Of a stretch of DNA of 46,374 nt, positions 23,156 to 31,390 are shown piece by piece. Both the position numbers and the translations under genes were made by a program. Every line of letters begins with the position of its first letter. The first letter of the stretch is position 1. The DNA lies in the NCBI GenBank assembly GCA_015069335.1, contig SVIU01000006.1:1-46374 (forward strand), given 5' to 3'. This stretch comes from Clostridiales bacterium (GTDB taxonomy: Bacteria; Bacillota; Clostridia; Christensenellales; UBA1242). The notes beneath the pieces were generated by a model. That model had not been told where the DNA came from. It worked only from the letters and a program-made list of their open reading frames with translations, and did not search any database.

Positions 23156-23995
23156 ATGAGATTACCAACAGTCGCAATTTGTTATGATTTTGACCTGACT
23201 TTGTCGCCAGGCAATATGCAAGAGTTTGGTTTTTTTGATGATATTGGGCTCACTCCAGAAGAATTTTGGAGCAGTCAGGATCAATTTGCAAATATCAACA
23301 AAGCTGACAAAATGCTTGCAAATATGCTTGCAATGGTTCAAGAATGTCAAAAAAATGGAAATCCATTAACAAAGCAAATGTTGCAAAACTATGGCAAAAA
23401 AGTAGAACTATTTGAAGGCGTTGACACATGGTTTGAACGCATCAACGAGTTTGGCCTTTCGCAAGGTGTAAACGTGGAGCATTACATTTTGTCTTCCAAC
23501 CTAAAAGAAATGATTGAGGGCACATCAATAGCAAAATATTTTAAAAAAATATATGCATGTTCATATATTTATGACGAAAATGGTGTTGCTGTTTGGCCGG
23601 GACTTGCAGTTAATTACACCAACAAAACGCAATTTTTGTTTAGAATAAACAAAGGTTGTCTAGACGAAACCGACGACAAAGTCAACGAAATTATGAGTCA
23701 CGAAGACAGAGTTGTGCCTTTTGAAAACATAATTTACATAGGCGATAGTGAAACTGATATTCCTTGTTTAAGACTTGTTATGAAAAACGGCGGCAAGGCA
23801 ATTGGTGTTTACAGCAACAACGAAAAAAAGAAAAATTATTTAAAACAGTTACTCACAAACAACAAAATAAACTTTATGGCTGAAGCCAATTATTCAAAAG
23901 GCAAAGGCCTCGAAACACTTGTTAAAGAAATAATAAAAAGCAACAAATTAAATCACAATTTAAAAGAACTTTCACGCGCATTAAAAAAGGTTTAG
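23156..23995 (+). CDS. HAD-superfamily phosphatase
   Basis: ATG 23156, after AAAGGGG and one base past the preceding stop, gives 279 aa; the track start at 23138 lies within the upstream gene. The HAD motifs are CYDFDLTLSP (motif I, nucleophile Asp), ILSSN (motif II) and YIGDSETDIPCL (motif IV), with a helical cap between I and II. The layout resembles phosphoserine-phosphatase-like HADs. Substrate unknown. It shares the promoter of the zincin gene. Confidence 0.85.
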   Translation: MRLPTVAICYDFDLTLSPGNMQEFGFFDDIGLTPEEFWSSQDQFANINKADKMLANMLAMVQECQKNGNPLTKQMLQNYGKKVELFEGVDTWFERINEFGLSQGVNVEHYILSSNLKEMIEGTSIAKYFKKIYACSYIYDENGVAVWPGLAVNYTNKTQFLFRINKGCLDETDDKVNEIMSHEDRVVPFENIIYIGDSETDIPCLRLVMKNGGKAIGVYSNNEKKKNYLKQLLTNNKINFMAEANYSKGKGLETLVKEIIKSNKLNHNLKELSRALKKV

Positions 23996-24006
23996 GCAAC
24001 TAAACA

Positions 24007-24035
24007 TTGACACTTATATTAATGTGTGTTAACAT
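24007..24035 (+). promoter_or_regulatory. Promoter for the metallophosphoesterase genes
   Basis: TTGACA (24007-24012), a 17-nt spacer and TAACAT (24030-24035) precede the ATG at 24054 by 18 nt, with AAAGGGG between. Confidence 0.7.
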
Positions 24036-24053
24036 ATCAACAAAGGGGAAAGC

Positions 24054-25157
24054 ATGGAACAAAAAAAATATAAAAAACCAAATGATATCGAAACTATTGC
24101 AGATTTAGACCTAAGGCTTAAAAGTTTTAGAGAGCAAATCAAATCTGACGATTTTAGCCCAATTAGAACAATACATAAAGATTTGTCAGAGCATAGCCAA
24201 GTTATGATTTTGGTTTTAAACGACTTGCATATTGGCTCGCCAGGTTGCAACATTGATAAATTAATAAGATATTTGCAAGCAGTAAAACATATTCCAAATC
24301 TTTACATAATTTTAAATGGTGACTTAATGAACAATGCAAACAACCTTGGCAAATCTAGTCCGCTTGAAAATGATTTATCGCCAATGAACGAACAAAAGGT
24401 TTTGCATACATTGTTTAGTGATCCAATAATAAAAAGCAAAATAATTTGCTCAACCAGTGGTAATCACGAAAGTGGCGCAAGGGCAAAAGACAGCGGTTTA
24501 GATTCATTAGTTACACCAATGGCAACACTTGGCATTTTGGACAGATACGCAAGATATATGGCGCAGGTGGTTATAAGATTAAAATGTCCATACACTTCAA
24601 GCGGTTATACAGATTTTAAAGTTTTAGTAAGACACGGCAGCGGCACAAGTGGCAAAGCCGGCAAAGTTATTGATGCGATGTTTGAAATTTGCAAAAAATT
24701 TGGCAGTTATGACATGATTGTTCAAGGTCACACTCACAAAAACCTTTATGCAACCGAAAGCGTTGTTGCTCAAACAAAAGGCCAAACAATAAAACGCAAT
24801 GTTACTCCAATAAACATTCCAGCAATAGAAGAGGCAAGCCAATACGCTATGGAAGCGGGCTATCCACCACCAAACACCGACAATGGCATTATTTGCATTA
24901 GAGCGGTTAGAAATTATGATGCTCTTGACATGTCGCTAAATGACGGTTTTAAAGTTATGCCATACAAGTTTAACATTGATACAATAAGTTTAGATAGGCC
25001 AGAGCTTGTTGCGTTTGCAACTCGTCATGCAGATTATCAAGCAACCAAGGTTACGCCAGAAAAAATGGAAGAAATAGCCGAGCGTATAGCAAGGCAAGTT
25101 TCTGCAAAGGCAAAACAACCAAAACAACCAAAAACACCAGAAGAAAGGGAGAAATAA
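24054..25157 (+). CDS. Calcineurin-like metallophosphoesterase
   Basis: The 367-aa protein has the complete dinuclear-metal motif set: LNDLHIGS (D-x-H), ILNGDLMN (GD), TSGNHESG (GNHE), VRHGSG and VQGHTHKN (GHTH). Such enzymes hydrolyse phosphomonoesters, phosphodiesters or nucleic acids; the substrate is not evident. The N-terminal ~45 residues are a charged helix and the C-terminus is Lys/Pro-rich. The next gene, a degenerate relative, begins one base after its stop. Confidence 0.87.
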   Translation: MEQKKYKKPNDIETIADLDLRLKSFREQIKSDDFSPIRTIHKDLSEHSQVMILVLNDLHIGSPGCNIDKLIRYLQAVKHIPNLYIILNGDLMNNANNLGKSSPLENDLSPMNEQKVLHTLFSDPIIKSKIICSTSGNHESGARAKDSGLDSLVTPMATLGILDRYARYMAQVVIRLKCPYTSSGYTDFKVLVRHGSGTSGKAGKVIDAMFEICKKFGSYDMIVQGHTHKNLYATESVVAQTKGQTIKRNVTPINIPAIEEASQYAMEAGYPPPNTDNGIICIRAVRNYDALDMSLNDGFKVMPYKFNIDTISLDRPELVAFATRHADYQATKVTPEKMEEIAERIARQVSAKAKQPKQPKTPEEREK

Positions 25158-25158
25158 T

Positions 25159-26337
25159 ATGTACACTGTTGAACAACTAGAACAGCAAATTGGCAGTTAT
25201 GGCGAGTCATCAAAACGCTTACCAAGATCAAAAAAAGCAACAGTAGTTTTGAATGGTGCATTAAACCACTTAGACCTTTGCGTTTTGTCAAATGTTATGG
25301 TTGGCTTGGTTGGCCCACACGTTTACACAACAAAAGAGGACAAGCCTTTTAGAATAAAAAAATTTAAAGCCCATATAGAAGAACTTGCAAAAGATCCAAA
25401 TGCGCGCATTATGCTTGGTGGTGATTTGTTTTACTTTCCAGGCGGTAGTAAAAATTATAGGGCAATATATTCACCAAATTACGAAGAACAAGTCGAATTG
25501 CTTGCTGAGCTATTAATGCCAATAAAAGACAAAATCATTGGCGCTTATGACGGCACAGAAGAAGGCAGAATTTTTGAAAAAGACGGCATTAACGCAACAA
25601 AACTCCTAATGGAACGCTTGGGACTAGCTGATAGATATTTTGGCCAAATGGCAGAAGTAGAGTTTGTTTTTAGAAACGAATATACGGGCAACAATCCAAA
25701 GAGCGTTAAAGTGCTTTTTGATCATGGCTTTTTGGCAGCAGGCACAACGGGAACAATTGCAGCCAAAACAGAGGGTTTGCAAAAAAAATTAAGTGGAAAA
25801 GACTTTTACTTTACCAGCCACTATAACAAAATGTTTATAGAAAGGGCAGCAGTTTTAGAACAAGACGGCGCAAGAATGATAAAAAAACCATGCTACTTTG
25901 TTTCAGTTGCGGGCTATAGAGATTTCCCAGCAAGGCTTTCTTCAAATCGTAACACAGCTCCAGCCAACACCGACAACGGGGTTATAAGAATTTTTGTTGC
26001 ACCAAATCCAGACAGGCACAATATTCGTGGCAATGACTATTTGGGCGAGCCTACTTACAAAATTTGTCAAGAGTTTATAAATTTTGGCACACTTATGTCA
26101 GAACATTTAGATTATGACCTTTGCGAAGAAATTTCAAGGCTTAACGAACAAAATTTGCTAAATAAAGAATTGTTAATATATCTCATCTCACAAAAAATTG
26201 ATACAATCAGTAAAGATAATATCGAAACTTTGCTTACAAAATATTATGGTGAGTCAGATGCTCTCGAAAGAAAAAAAGCAAAAAAAGTCAAAAAAGCCGC
26301 AAAAGTGGCAGAAGAAAAAGTTATCATAAGGGAGTAG
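25159..26337 (+). CDS. Divergent metallophosphoesterase paralogue lacking key motifs
   Basis: The 392-aa protein parallels the preceding gene: IMLGGDLFYF corresponds to the GD motif, LFDHGF to R/V-HG, and NTAPANTDNGVIRI matches the partner's PPNTDNGIICI near the end. However, GNHE is replaced by GAYDGTEEG, GHTH by TSHYNKM, and the first D-x-H is not evident. It is likely catalytically altered or inactive and may form a heteromer with its neighbour. The C-terminus is Lys/Ala-rich. GGGAG precedes the ATG. Confidence 0.75.
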   Translation: MYTVEQLEQQIGSYGESSKRLPRSKKATVVLNGALNHLDLCVLSNVMVGLVGPHVYTTKEDKPFRIKKFKAHIEELAKDPNARIMLGGDLFYFPGGSKNYRAIYSPNYEEQVELLAELLMPIKDKIIGAYDGTEEGRIFEKDGINATKLLMERLGLADRYFGQMAEVEFVFRNEYTGNNPKSVKVLFDHGFLAAGTTGTIAAKTEGLQKKLSGKDFYFTSHYNKMFIERAAVLEQDGARMIKKPCYFVSVAGYRDFPARLSSNRNTAPANTDNGVIRIFVAPNPDRHNIRGNDYLGEPTYKICQEFINFGTLMSEHLDYDLCEEISRLNEQNLLNKELLIYLISQKIDTISKDNIETLLTKYYGESDALERKKAKKVKKAAKVAEEKVIIRE

Positions 26338-26341
26338 TCAT

Positions 26342-26578
26342 ATGTCAAACGGAATAAAAACATTAATAGACGGCGATCATTGCGGTCACTGTGATACTTT
26401 AATAAAAGGTAAATATAACTTTTGCCCTAATTGTGGCAATGCTTTAACGGCCGATGCTATAAGACTATTAGAACAAAAAGAAAAGCGAACAAAAATTGAA
26501 CTTTTGGACGAATTGGCATACGAAATAAAAAATGCCGATGCACTAAAAGTGATTTTAGAAAAAATAAAACAAGTTTAA
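26342..26578 (+). CDS. Small zinc-ribbon protein
   Basis: The 78-aa protein has CGHC (14-17) and CPNC (28-31), one zinc ribbon, followed by a charged helix. It starts four bases after the metallophosphoesterase paralogue with GGGAG ahead, so it is the last gene of that operon. Such ribbons often bind nucleic acid or a protein partner. Confidence 0.8.
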   Translation: MSNGIKTLIDGDHCGHCDTLIKGKYNFCPNCGNALTADAIRLLEQKEKRTKIELLDELAYEIKNADALKVILEKIKQV

Positions 26579-26583
26579 TATAA

Positions 26584-26614
26584 AATTCCAACTGTTGCAG
26601 GTTGGATTTTTTTT
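26584..26614 (+). terminator. Rho-independent terminator
   Basis: TCCAAC and GTTGGA pair around an 8-nt loop, followed by eight T. Confidence 0.8.
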
Positions 26615-26661
26615 GTCAACTAAAAAAATCAAAAAAAAGTTAAAATTTGTTAAAAAATGTT

Positions 26662-26689
26662 TTGATTTTTTTTTATGCTTTGTTATTAT
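26662..26689 (+). promoter_or_regulatory. Likely nrdDG promoter
   Basis: TTGATT (26662-26667) and TATTAT (26684-26689) are separated by 16 nt. The predicted leader is about 100 nt and contains the palindromes described next. Confidence 0.5.
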
Positions 26690-26698
26690 GTTTATAAA

Positions 26699-26777
26699 TG
26701 TTGTGGTCAAAAAAATCACAAACCACAACATATTGTGTGTTTTCTGCAAAAATGCAAAAAATAACAATATATTGTTA
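26699..26777. promoter_or_regulatory. Palindromes upstream of nrdD, NrdR-box-like
   Basis: TAACAATATATTGTTA (26762-26777) is a perfect 16-bp palindrome similar to NrdR boxes (ACACTATATATAGTGT-like). An imperfect partner, ACAACATATTGTGTGT (26725-26740), lies about 37 bp upstream. The upstream one overlaps the arm of a perfect 9-bp hairpin, TGTTGTGGT/ACCACAACA (26699-26730). NrdR commonly uses two boxes ahead of reductase genes; nrdR itself is not in the window. Confidence 0.5.
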
Positions 26778-26800
26778 AAACATTAAAAAAGGGAGAAGTT

Positions 26801-28975
26801 ATGTTAAAAGTAATAAAAAAAGACGGAACAAAAGAACATTTTAATGTCGAAAAGGTTGTTGTTGCAATTCAAAAAAGTGCCGCTCGCGCTTTGGTTATTT
26901 TATCTGAATATGAAATAGAAAAAGTTAGAAAGTTTGTAACCGAAAAAGCAGAGCATATGGCAGTGCCAATTGAGGGTAAAGATTTAAAACTTATAGACAT
27001 TCCAACAATGCACTTTATTGTTGAACAAGCCCTTAATTCAATCAATAGAGATGTTGCTGAAAGTTATAGAAACTACCGCAACTATAAACAAGACTTTTCT
27101 AGAATGATCGACAACGTTTACAAAAAAGTTCAATCTATTGACTTTATTGGTGACCGTAGCAATGCAAACACCGATAGTACTTTGGTTTCAACAAAAAGAT
27201 GTCTTGGTTGGAACGAGCTTAATGGTGAGTTCTATAAAAAGTTCTTCCTTAACGGCGAAGAGCGTCAAGCCATGAAAGATGGCTACATTTACATTCACGA
27301 CAGAAGTGCAAGACTAGACACCTACAACTGTTGTCTATTTGACGTTGCAACTGTTTTTGCGGGAGGTTTTGAACTTGGCAACATAAAATATTCCGAGCCA
27401 ACAACACTTGCTATTGCTTTTAACGTTTTGGGTGATGTTATTATGGCAAGTGCCAGCCAACAATATGGCGGTTGGACAGCACCAGAAATGGACAAAATTT
27501 TGGAGCCATACGCAATCAAAAGTTATAACAAATTTATAGAAGAATATAGGGGAATTGTAGAGGGTTTAGAAAACTTCCAAATGAGCAAAGAAGAATTTGA
27601 CAAAAAAGCTGACGAATACGCTACCAACAAAGTTCGCAGAGATTTTGAGCAAGGCTTCCAAGCCCTAGAATACAAACTTAACACAGTTGGCTCATCTCGT
27701 GGTGATTATCCTTTTGTTACATTTACTTTTGGCTTGGGACAAACCAAATTTCAAAAAATGGCAACAATTGCAATGTTAAAAGTTAGAAAAGGTGGTCAAG
27801 GCGCGCCAGGCTTTAAAAAAGCAGTGTTATTCCCAAAACTTGTGTTCTTATATGACGAAAATATTCACGGCGCAGGCAAGTGTTGTGAAGATTTGTTTGA
27901 CGCAGCAATTGATTGCTCATCAAAAGCACAATATCCAGATTATTTAAGTATGAGTGGCGAAGGCTATATTGCATCAATGTACAAACAATATGGCACACCA
28001 ATCTCTCCAATGGGATGTAGAGCATTCCTTAGTCCATATTGGGAAAAGGGTGGTCAACACAAAGCCGGCGAAGACGACAAACCAGTTTTTGTTGGAAGAT
28101 TTAACGGCGGAGCAATCAGTTTGCACTTGCCAATGATATATATGAAAGCAAAAACCGAAGGCAAGGATTTTTATGAGGTGTATAAACATTATTTAGAAAT
28201 GATAAGACACTTACACATAAAAACAAAAGATTATTTATCAAAAATAAAAGCATCAAAATCACCACTTGCCTTTATGGAGGGTGGATTATACAAAGGCTTT
28301 TTAAAACCAGATGAACCAATTAGACCATTATTAGATTATGCAACATTTAGTTTTGGCTATACCGCTTTAAATGAACTTCAAATGTTGCATAACGGAAAAT
28401 CAATAATCGAAGACGGCAGTTTTGCCCTAGAAGTTATGCAATATTTAAACGATTATGTTGCAAAAATCAAAGAAGAAGACGGCATTTTGTATGCAATTTA
28501 CGGCACTCCAGCCGAAAGCTTAATTTCACTCCAAGTACAACAATTCAGAGATAAATACGGCGTTATTGCAGGCGTTAGCGACAAAGATTATTTCACAAAC
28601 AGCTTCCACTGTGGCGTTTGGGAAGATATTTCACCAATTGAAAAACAAGACTACGAAAAACGCTTTTGGGAACTTTCAAACGGTGGAAAAATCACTTACA
28701 CTCGTTATCCAATTGACTATAATATTGAAGCGTTTAAAACTGTTGTTCGCCGTGGCATGAAAATGGGCTTTTATCAAGGCATCAATATGGAAAAATGTTA
28801 TTGCGAAGATTGTGGCTATGAACAATTAGAAATGAATACTTGTCCAAAATGTGGCAGTGAAAACATAACCGAAGTAGACAGAGTTTGCGGTTATCTTGGC
28901 TATTCAAGAGTAAACGGCAGAAGTTTCATAAACGACGGCAAACTTGCCGAAATTAAAGATAGAAAATCAATGTAG
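26801..28975 (+). CDS. nrdD: Anaerobic (class III) ribonucleoside-triphosphate reductase
   Basis: NrdD makes deoxyribonucleotides without oxygen using a glycyl radical. The 724-aa protein begins with an ATP-cone (MLKVIKKDGTKEHFNVEKVVVAI), which senses ATP/dATP. The catalytic barrel includes YNCCLFD and GGWTAPEMDK. Near the C-terminus are the zinc site CEDCGYEQLEMNTCPKCGS and the radical loop DRVCGYLGYSRVNG (radical Gly about 697). GGGAG precedes the ATG. The activase gene follows after nine bases. Confidence 0.97.
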   Translation: MLKVIKKDGTKEHFNVEKVVVAIQKSAARALVILSEYEIEKVRKFVTEKAEHMAVPIEGKDLKLIDIPTMHFIVEQALNSINRDVAESYRNYRNYKQDFSRMIDNVYKKVQSIDFIGDRSNANTDSTLVSTKRCLGWNELNGEFYKKFFLNGEERQAMKDGYIYIHDRSARLDTYNCCLFDVATVFAGGFELGNIKYSEPTTLAIAFNVLGDVIMASASQQYGGWTAPEMDKILEPYAIKSYNKFIEEYRGIVEGLENFQMSKEEFDKKADEYATNKVRRDFEQGFQALEYKLNTVGSSRGDYPFVTFTFGLGQTKFQKMATIAMLKVRKGGQGAPGFKKAVLFPKLVFLYDENIHGAGKCCEDLFDAAIDCSSKAQYPDYLSMSGEGYIASMYKQYGTPISPMGCRAFLSPYWEKGGQHKAGEDDKPVFVGRFNGGAISLHLPMIYMKAKTEGKDFYEVYKHYLEMIRHLHIKTKDYLSKIKASKSPLAFMEGGLYKGFLKPDEPIRPLLDYATFSFGYTALNELQMLHNGKSIIEDGSFALEVMQYLNDYVAKIKEEDGILYAIYGTPAESLISLQVQQFRDKYGVIAGVSDKDYFTNSFHCGVWEDISPIEKQDYEKRFWELSNGGKITYTRYPIDYNIEAFKTVVRRGMKMGFYQGINMEKCYCEDCGYEQLEMNTCPKCGSENITEVDRVCGYLGYSRVNGRSFINDGKLAEIKDRKSM

Positions 28976-28984
28976 GAGCAAAAG

Positions 28985-29527
28985 ATGAATTATCATAATA
29001 TAACAAAAACAGACTTAAAAAACGGCGATGGCTTGAGAGTTGTTTTGTGGGTGTCAGGTTGTAACCACCAATGCAAAGATTGCCAAAATCCAGAAACATG
29101 GGATGAGTGCGGTGGCTTACCATTTGACGACTACGCAAAACAAGAAATTTTTGACGAACTAGAAAAAGACTATATTGCAGGCATAACCTTTAGTGGTGGA
29201 GATCCAATTTTTCCAACCAATCGTAAAGTGGTTGGTGAACTTATGGAAGAAATTCATAAACTTTATCCCACCAAAACAATTTGGTGCTACACTGGTTACA
29301 CCTTTGAACAAATTAAAGACTTGCCATTTTTAAAATATATCGACGTTTTGGTTGACGGACCATATATTCCAGCATTAAAAGAACTAAAACTAAAATGGAA
29401 AGGCTCATCAAATCAAAGAGTAATTTTGTGTAAACAATCACTCAAGGAAAATAAACTTATCATCCGAGATGATGACGATACACAAAAGTGCATAACCGAT
29501 TGGAAAACTTGTGGTTGTGGAAAATAA
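28985..29527 (+). CDS. nrdG: Anaerobic ribonucleotide reductase activating protein
   Basis: This radical SAM enzyme installs the glycyl radical on NrdD. The 180-aa product has the 4Fe-4S motif CNHQCKDC (C26, C30, C33) in WVSGCNHQCKDCQNPETW and the SAM-binding FSGGDP. It ends in a Cys-rich CGCGK. It is co-transcribed with nrdD. Confidence 0.96.
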   Translation: MNYHNITKTDLKNGDGLRVVLWVSGCNHQCKDCQNPETWDECGGLPFDDYAKQEIFDELEKDYIAGITFSGGDPIFPTNRKVVGELMEEIHKLYPTKTIWCYTGYTFEQIKDLPFLKYIDVLVDGPYIPALKELKLKWKGSSNQRVILCKQSLKENKLIIRDDDDTQKCITDWKTCGCGK

Positions 29528-29537
29528 AGGCTCGTTC

Positions 29538-29640
29538 GTTGTGATTTGAATAATGTTTACTAAAATTGCGATAGTCAAAATGTGACATTCGTCTCATCGA
29601 CATATCGCAAAAGTTGTTCACATTTAATTCAAATCATAAC
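29538..29640. repeat. Nested palindromic element after nrdG
   Basis: GTTGTGATTTGAAT (29538-29551) pairs with ATTCAAATCATAAC (29627-29640) with one mismatch, and inside it TTGCGATA (29566-29573) pairs perfectly with TATCGCAA (29603-29610). The 103-bp structure is followed by a CCGG...CCGG sequence but by no strong T run. It fills most of the gap before the MazG-like gene. Confidence 0.7.
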
Positions 29641-29771
29641 TTCACTCGCCGGACTTAAGAGGCCGGATAAAAATCCAATTTTAAATATGTTAATTTTTTT
29701 GAGATAAAATTATCTTAAAAAAGACTAGCATATTTTTTTATTTTTTTGTACAATAAGGTTAGGAGATATTT

Positions 29772-30098
29772 ATGACAAAAGAAGAAAGGTTAAAAGTTTA
29801 CAAAGAGGCAGAAGAATTGTGGGGTTTAATAGCACAATATGACCAAGCCATAGAAGAAATGGGTGAGCTTATTGTTGCTATTAACAAATATAAAAGAAAA
29901 TGCCTATATGGTGAATATAAAGAAAACAAAAAAGTAGAAGACAATTTGGTTGAGGAAATTGCAGACGTAAAAATGTGTCTTGAACAACTTGAAGATTTTG
30001 TTGGAAGCGAAAAAGTAAATGCAATTTTTGATGTAAAAATGCAAAAATTACAAGAACAAATTAAATATATGAGAGAATTAAAAAATAATAAAAATTAA
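29772..30098 (+). CDS. MazG-like nucleotide pyrophosphohydrolase
   Basis: The 108-aa all-alpha protein has the MazG/dUTPase-like metal motif EEMGELI (EExxE) and, about 40 residues later, EEIADVKMCLEQL (ExxxD). Such enzymes remove pyrophosphate from (d)NTPs. The position after nrdDG is consistent with nucleotide-pool cleaning, though it has its own leader. GTTAGGAG precedes the ATG. The ~130-bp gap downstream is almost pure A/T. Confidence 0.8.
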   Translation: MTKEERLKVYKEAEELWGLIAQYDQAIEEMGELIVAINKYKRKCLYGEYKENKKVEDNLVEEIADVKMCLEQLEDFVGSEKVNAIFDVKMQKLQEQIKYMRELKNNKN

Positions 30099-30229
30099 TT
30101 ATAAAATTCAAATATTAATAAATTAAATTATATATTTTATTTACAATTAATTACATAATAAATTAAAAATAATTATTATATTTTTTTAAATATTATTTTA
30201 ATTAAATATCTTTAAAATAAAGGAAAAAT

Positions 30230-31390
30230 ATGAAAAAAGTTTGTATTTTAGGTGGTGGTGCAAGCAGTTTATTTTGTGCCTTAAATATTAATGAAAATAT
30301 TGATGTAACAATATTTGAAAAAAATGATAAAATAGGCAAAAAAATATTAGCCACCGGCAACGGCAGATGCAATTTAACAAATTTAAATATAGACAAAAAT
30401 AGTTACAATCAAGACATTACAAATTTCTTAAAAAAATTTAATGTTGAACAAACTATTGCTTTTTTCAAGTCTTTGGGTCTTGCAACTTATGCTGATGAAA
30501 TGGGTAGGGTTTATCCAATTTCAAATTCGGCAACCAGCGTGCTTGACGTGTTAAAAAATGCAATTGCCTCAAAACCAAACATTCATATTGTTAGCGGTAA
30601 GACAGTAAAAGACATTTCCAAAAACAGTGACCAATATGTTATCACCTTTGAAGACAATTCAACCTGCAATTTTCAAAATGTGATTGTTGCGCTTGGCAAC
30701 GAAATCAATTTGCAAATGTTTGACAAATTGGGCGTTCAAACCAAAAAGTTTACCCCAAGCCTTTGCGCAATCAAAACACAAAAGCAAAACAAACTTGCTG
30801 GCATAAGACTTAGCGATGTAAAGGTGAGTTGCATGCTAAATAATTACGCCTTTGAAGAAGTTGGTGAGGTGCTGTTTAGAGAAGACGGCTTAAGTGGAAT
30901 TGTAATTTTCAATCTATCATCATTTATGGCAAGAAGTGGCAGTTTTGAAAATTATCAAATATGCATTGACCTTTTGCCAAAAATTAGTTTGGAAGAATTA
31001 AACAAAATGTTGCTTGAAAGAAAATCAGCTTTTGCAAAAAGTAGCATTTCTGAATTTTTAACCGGAATATTTGTAAAAGCAATAAACTTAAACTTGTTCG
31101 AAAGGTTAAATATTGGCGCAGACAAAAAAGTTGGCTCGCTTGCAGACGGGCAAATTTTCGAACTTGCAAAAACAATAAAAAATTTAACATTTGTTTCAAC
31201 TGGCAATTTAAACAACAATCAAGTGTGTTGTGGTGGCGTTTGCTTAAATCAATTAGACCAAACTTTGCAATGCAAAAATCACAAGGGCTTGTATTTCATT
31301 GGCGAAGCAGTCGACATTGACGGCGTTTGCGGTGGCTACAACTTGCAATGGGCTTGGACAAGCGGTGCAATAGTGGGGCAAAGCCTATGA
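30230..31390 (+). CDS. FAD-dependent oxidoreductase, HI0933/YhiN family
   Basis: The 386-aa flavoprotein has the N-terminal dinucleotide-binding GGGASSLFCAL, the family signature KIGKKILATGNGRCNLTN, and the C-terminal GEAVDIDGVCGGYNLQWAWTSG, which closes the FAD site. Members (also called BaiN-like) are widespread but mostly without a defined reaction. Its stop overlaps the start of the next FAD protein (ATGA), so the two are coupled. Confidence 0.92.
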   Translation: MKKVCILGGGASSLFCALNINENIDVTIFEKNDKIGKKILATGNGRCNLTNLNIDKNSYNQDITNFLKKFNVEQTIAFFKSLGLATYADEMGRVYPISNSATSVLDVLKNAIASKPNIHIVSGKTVKDISKNSDQYVITFEDNSTCNFQNVIVALGNEINLQMFDKLGVQTKKFTPSLCAIKTQKQNKLAGIRLSDVKVSCMLNNYAFEEVGEVLFREDGLSGIVIFNLSSFMARSGSFENYQICIDLLPKISLEELNKMLLERKSAFAKSSISEFLTGIFVKAINLNLFERLNIGADKKVGSLADGQIFELAKTIKNLTFVSTGNLNNNQVCCGGVCLNQLDQTLQCKNHKGLYFIGEAVDIDGVCGGYNLQWAWTSGAIVGQSL

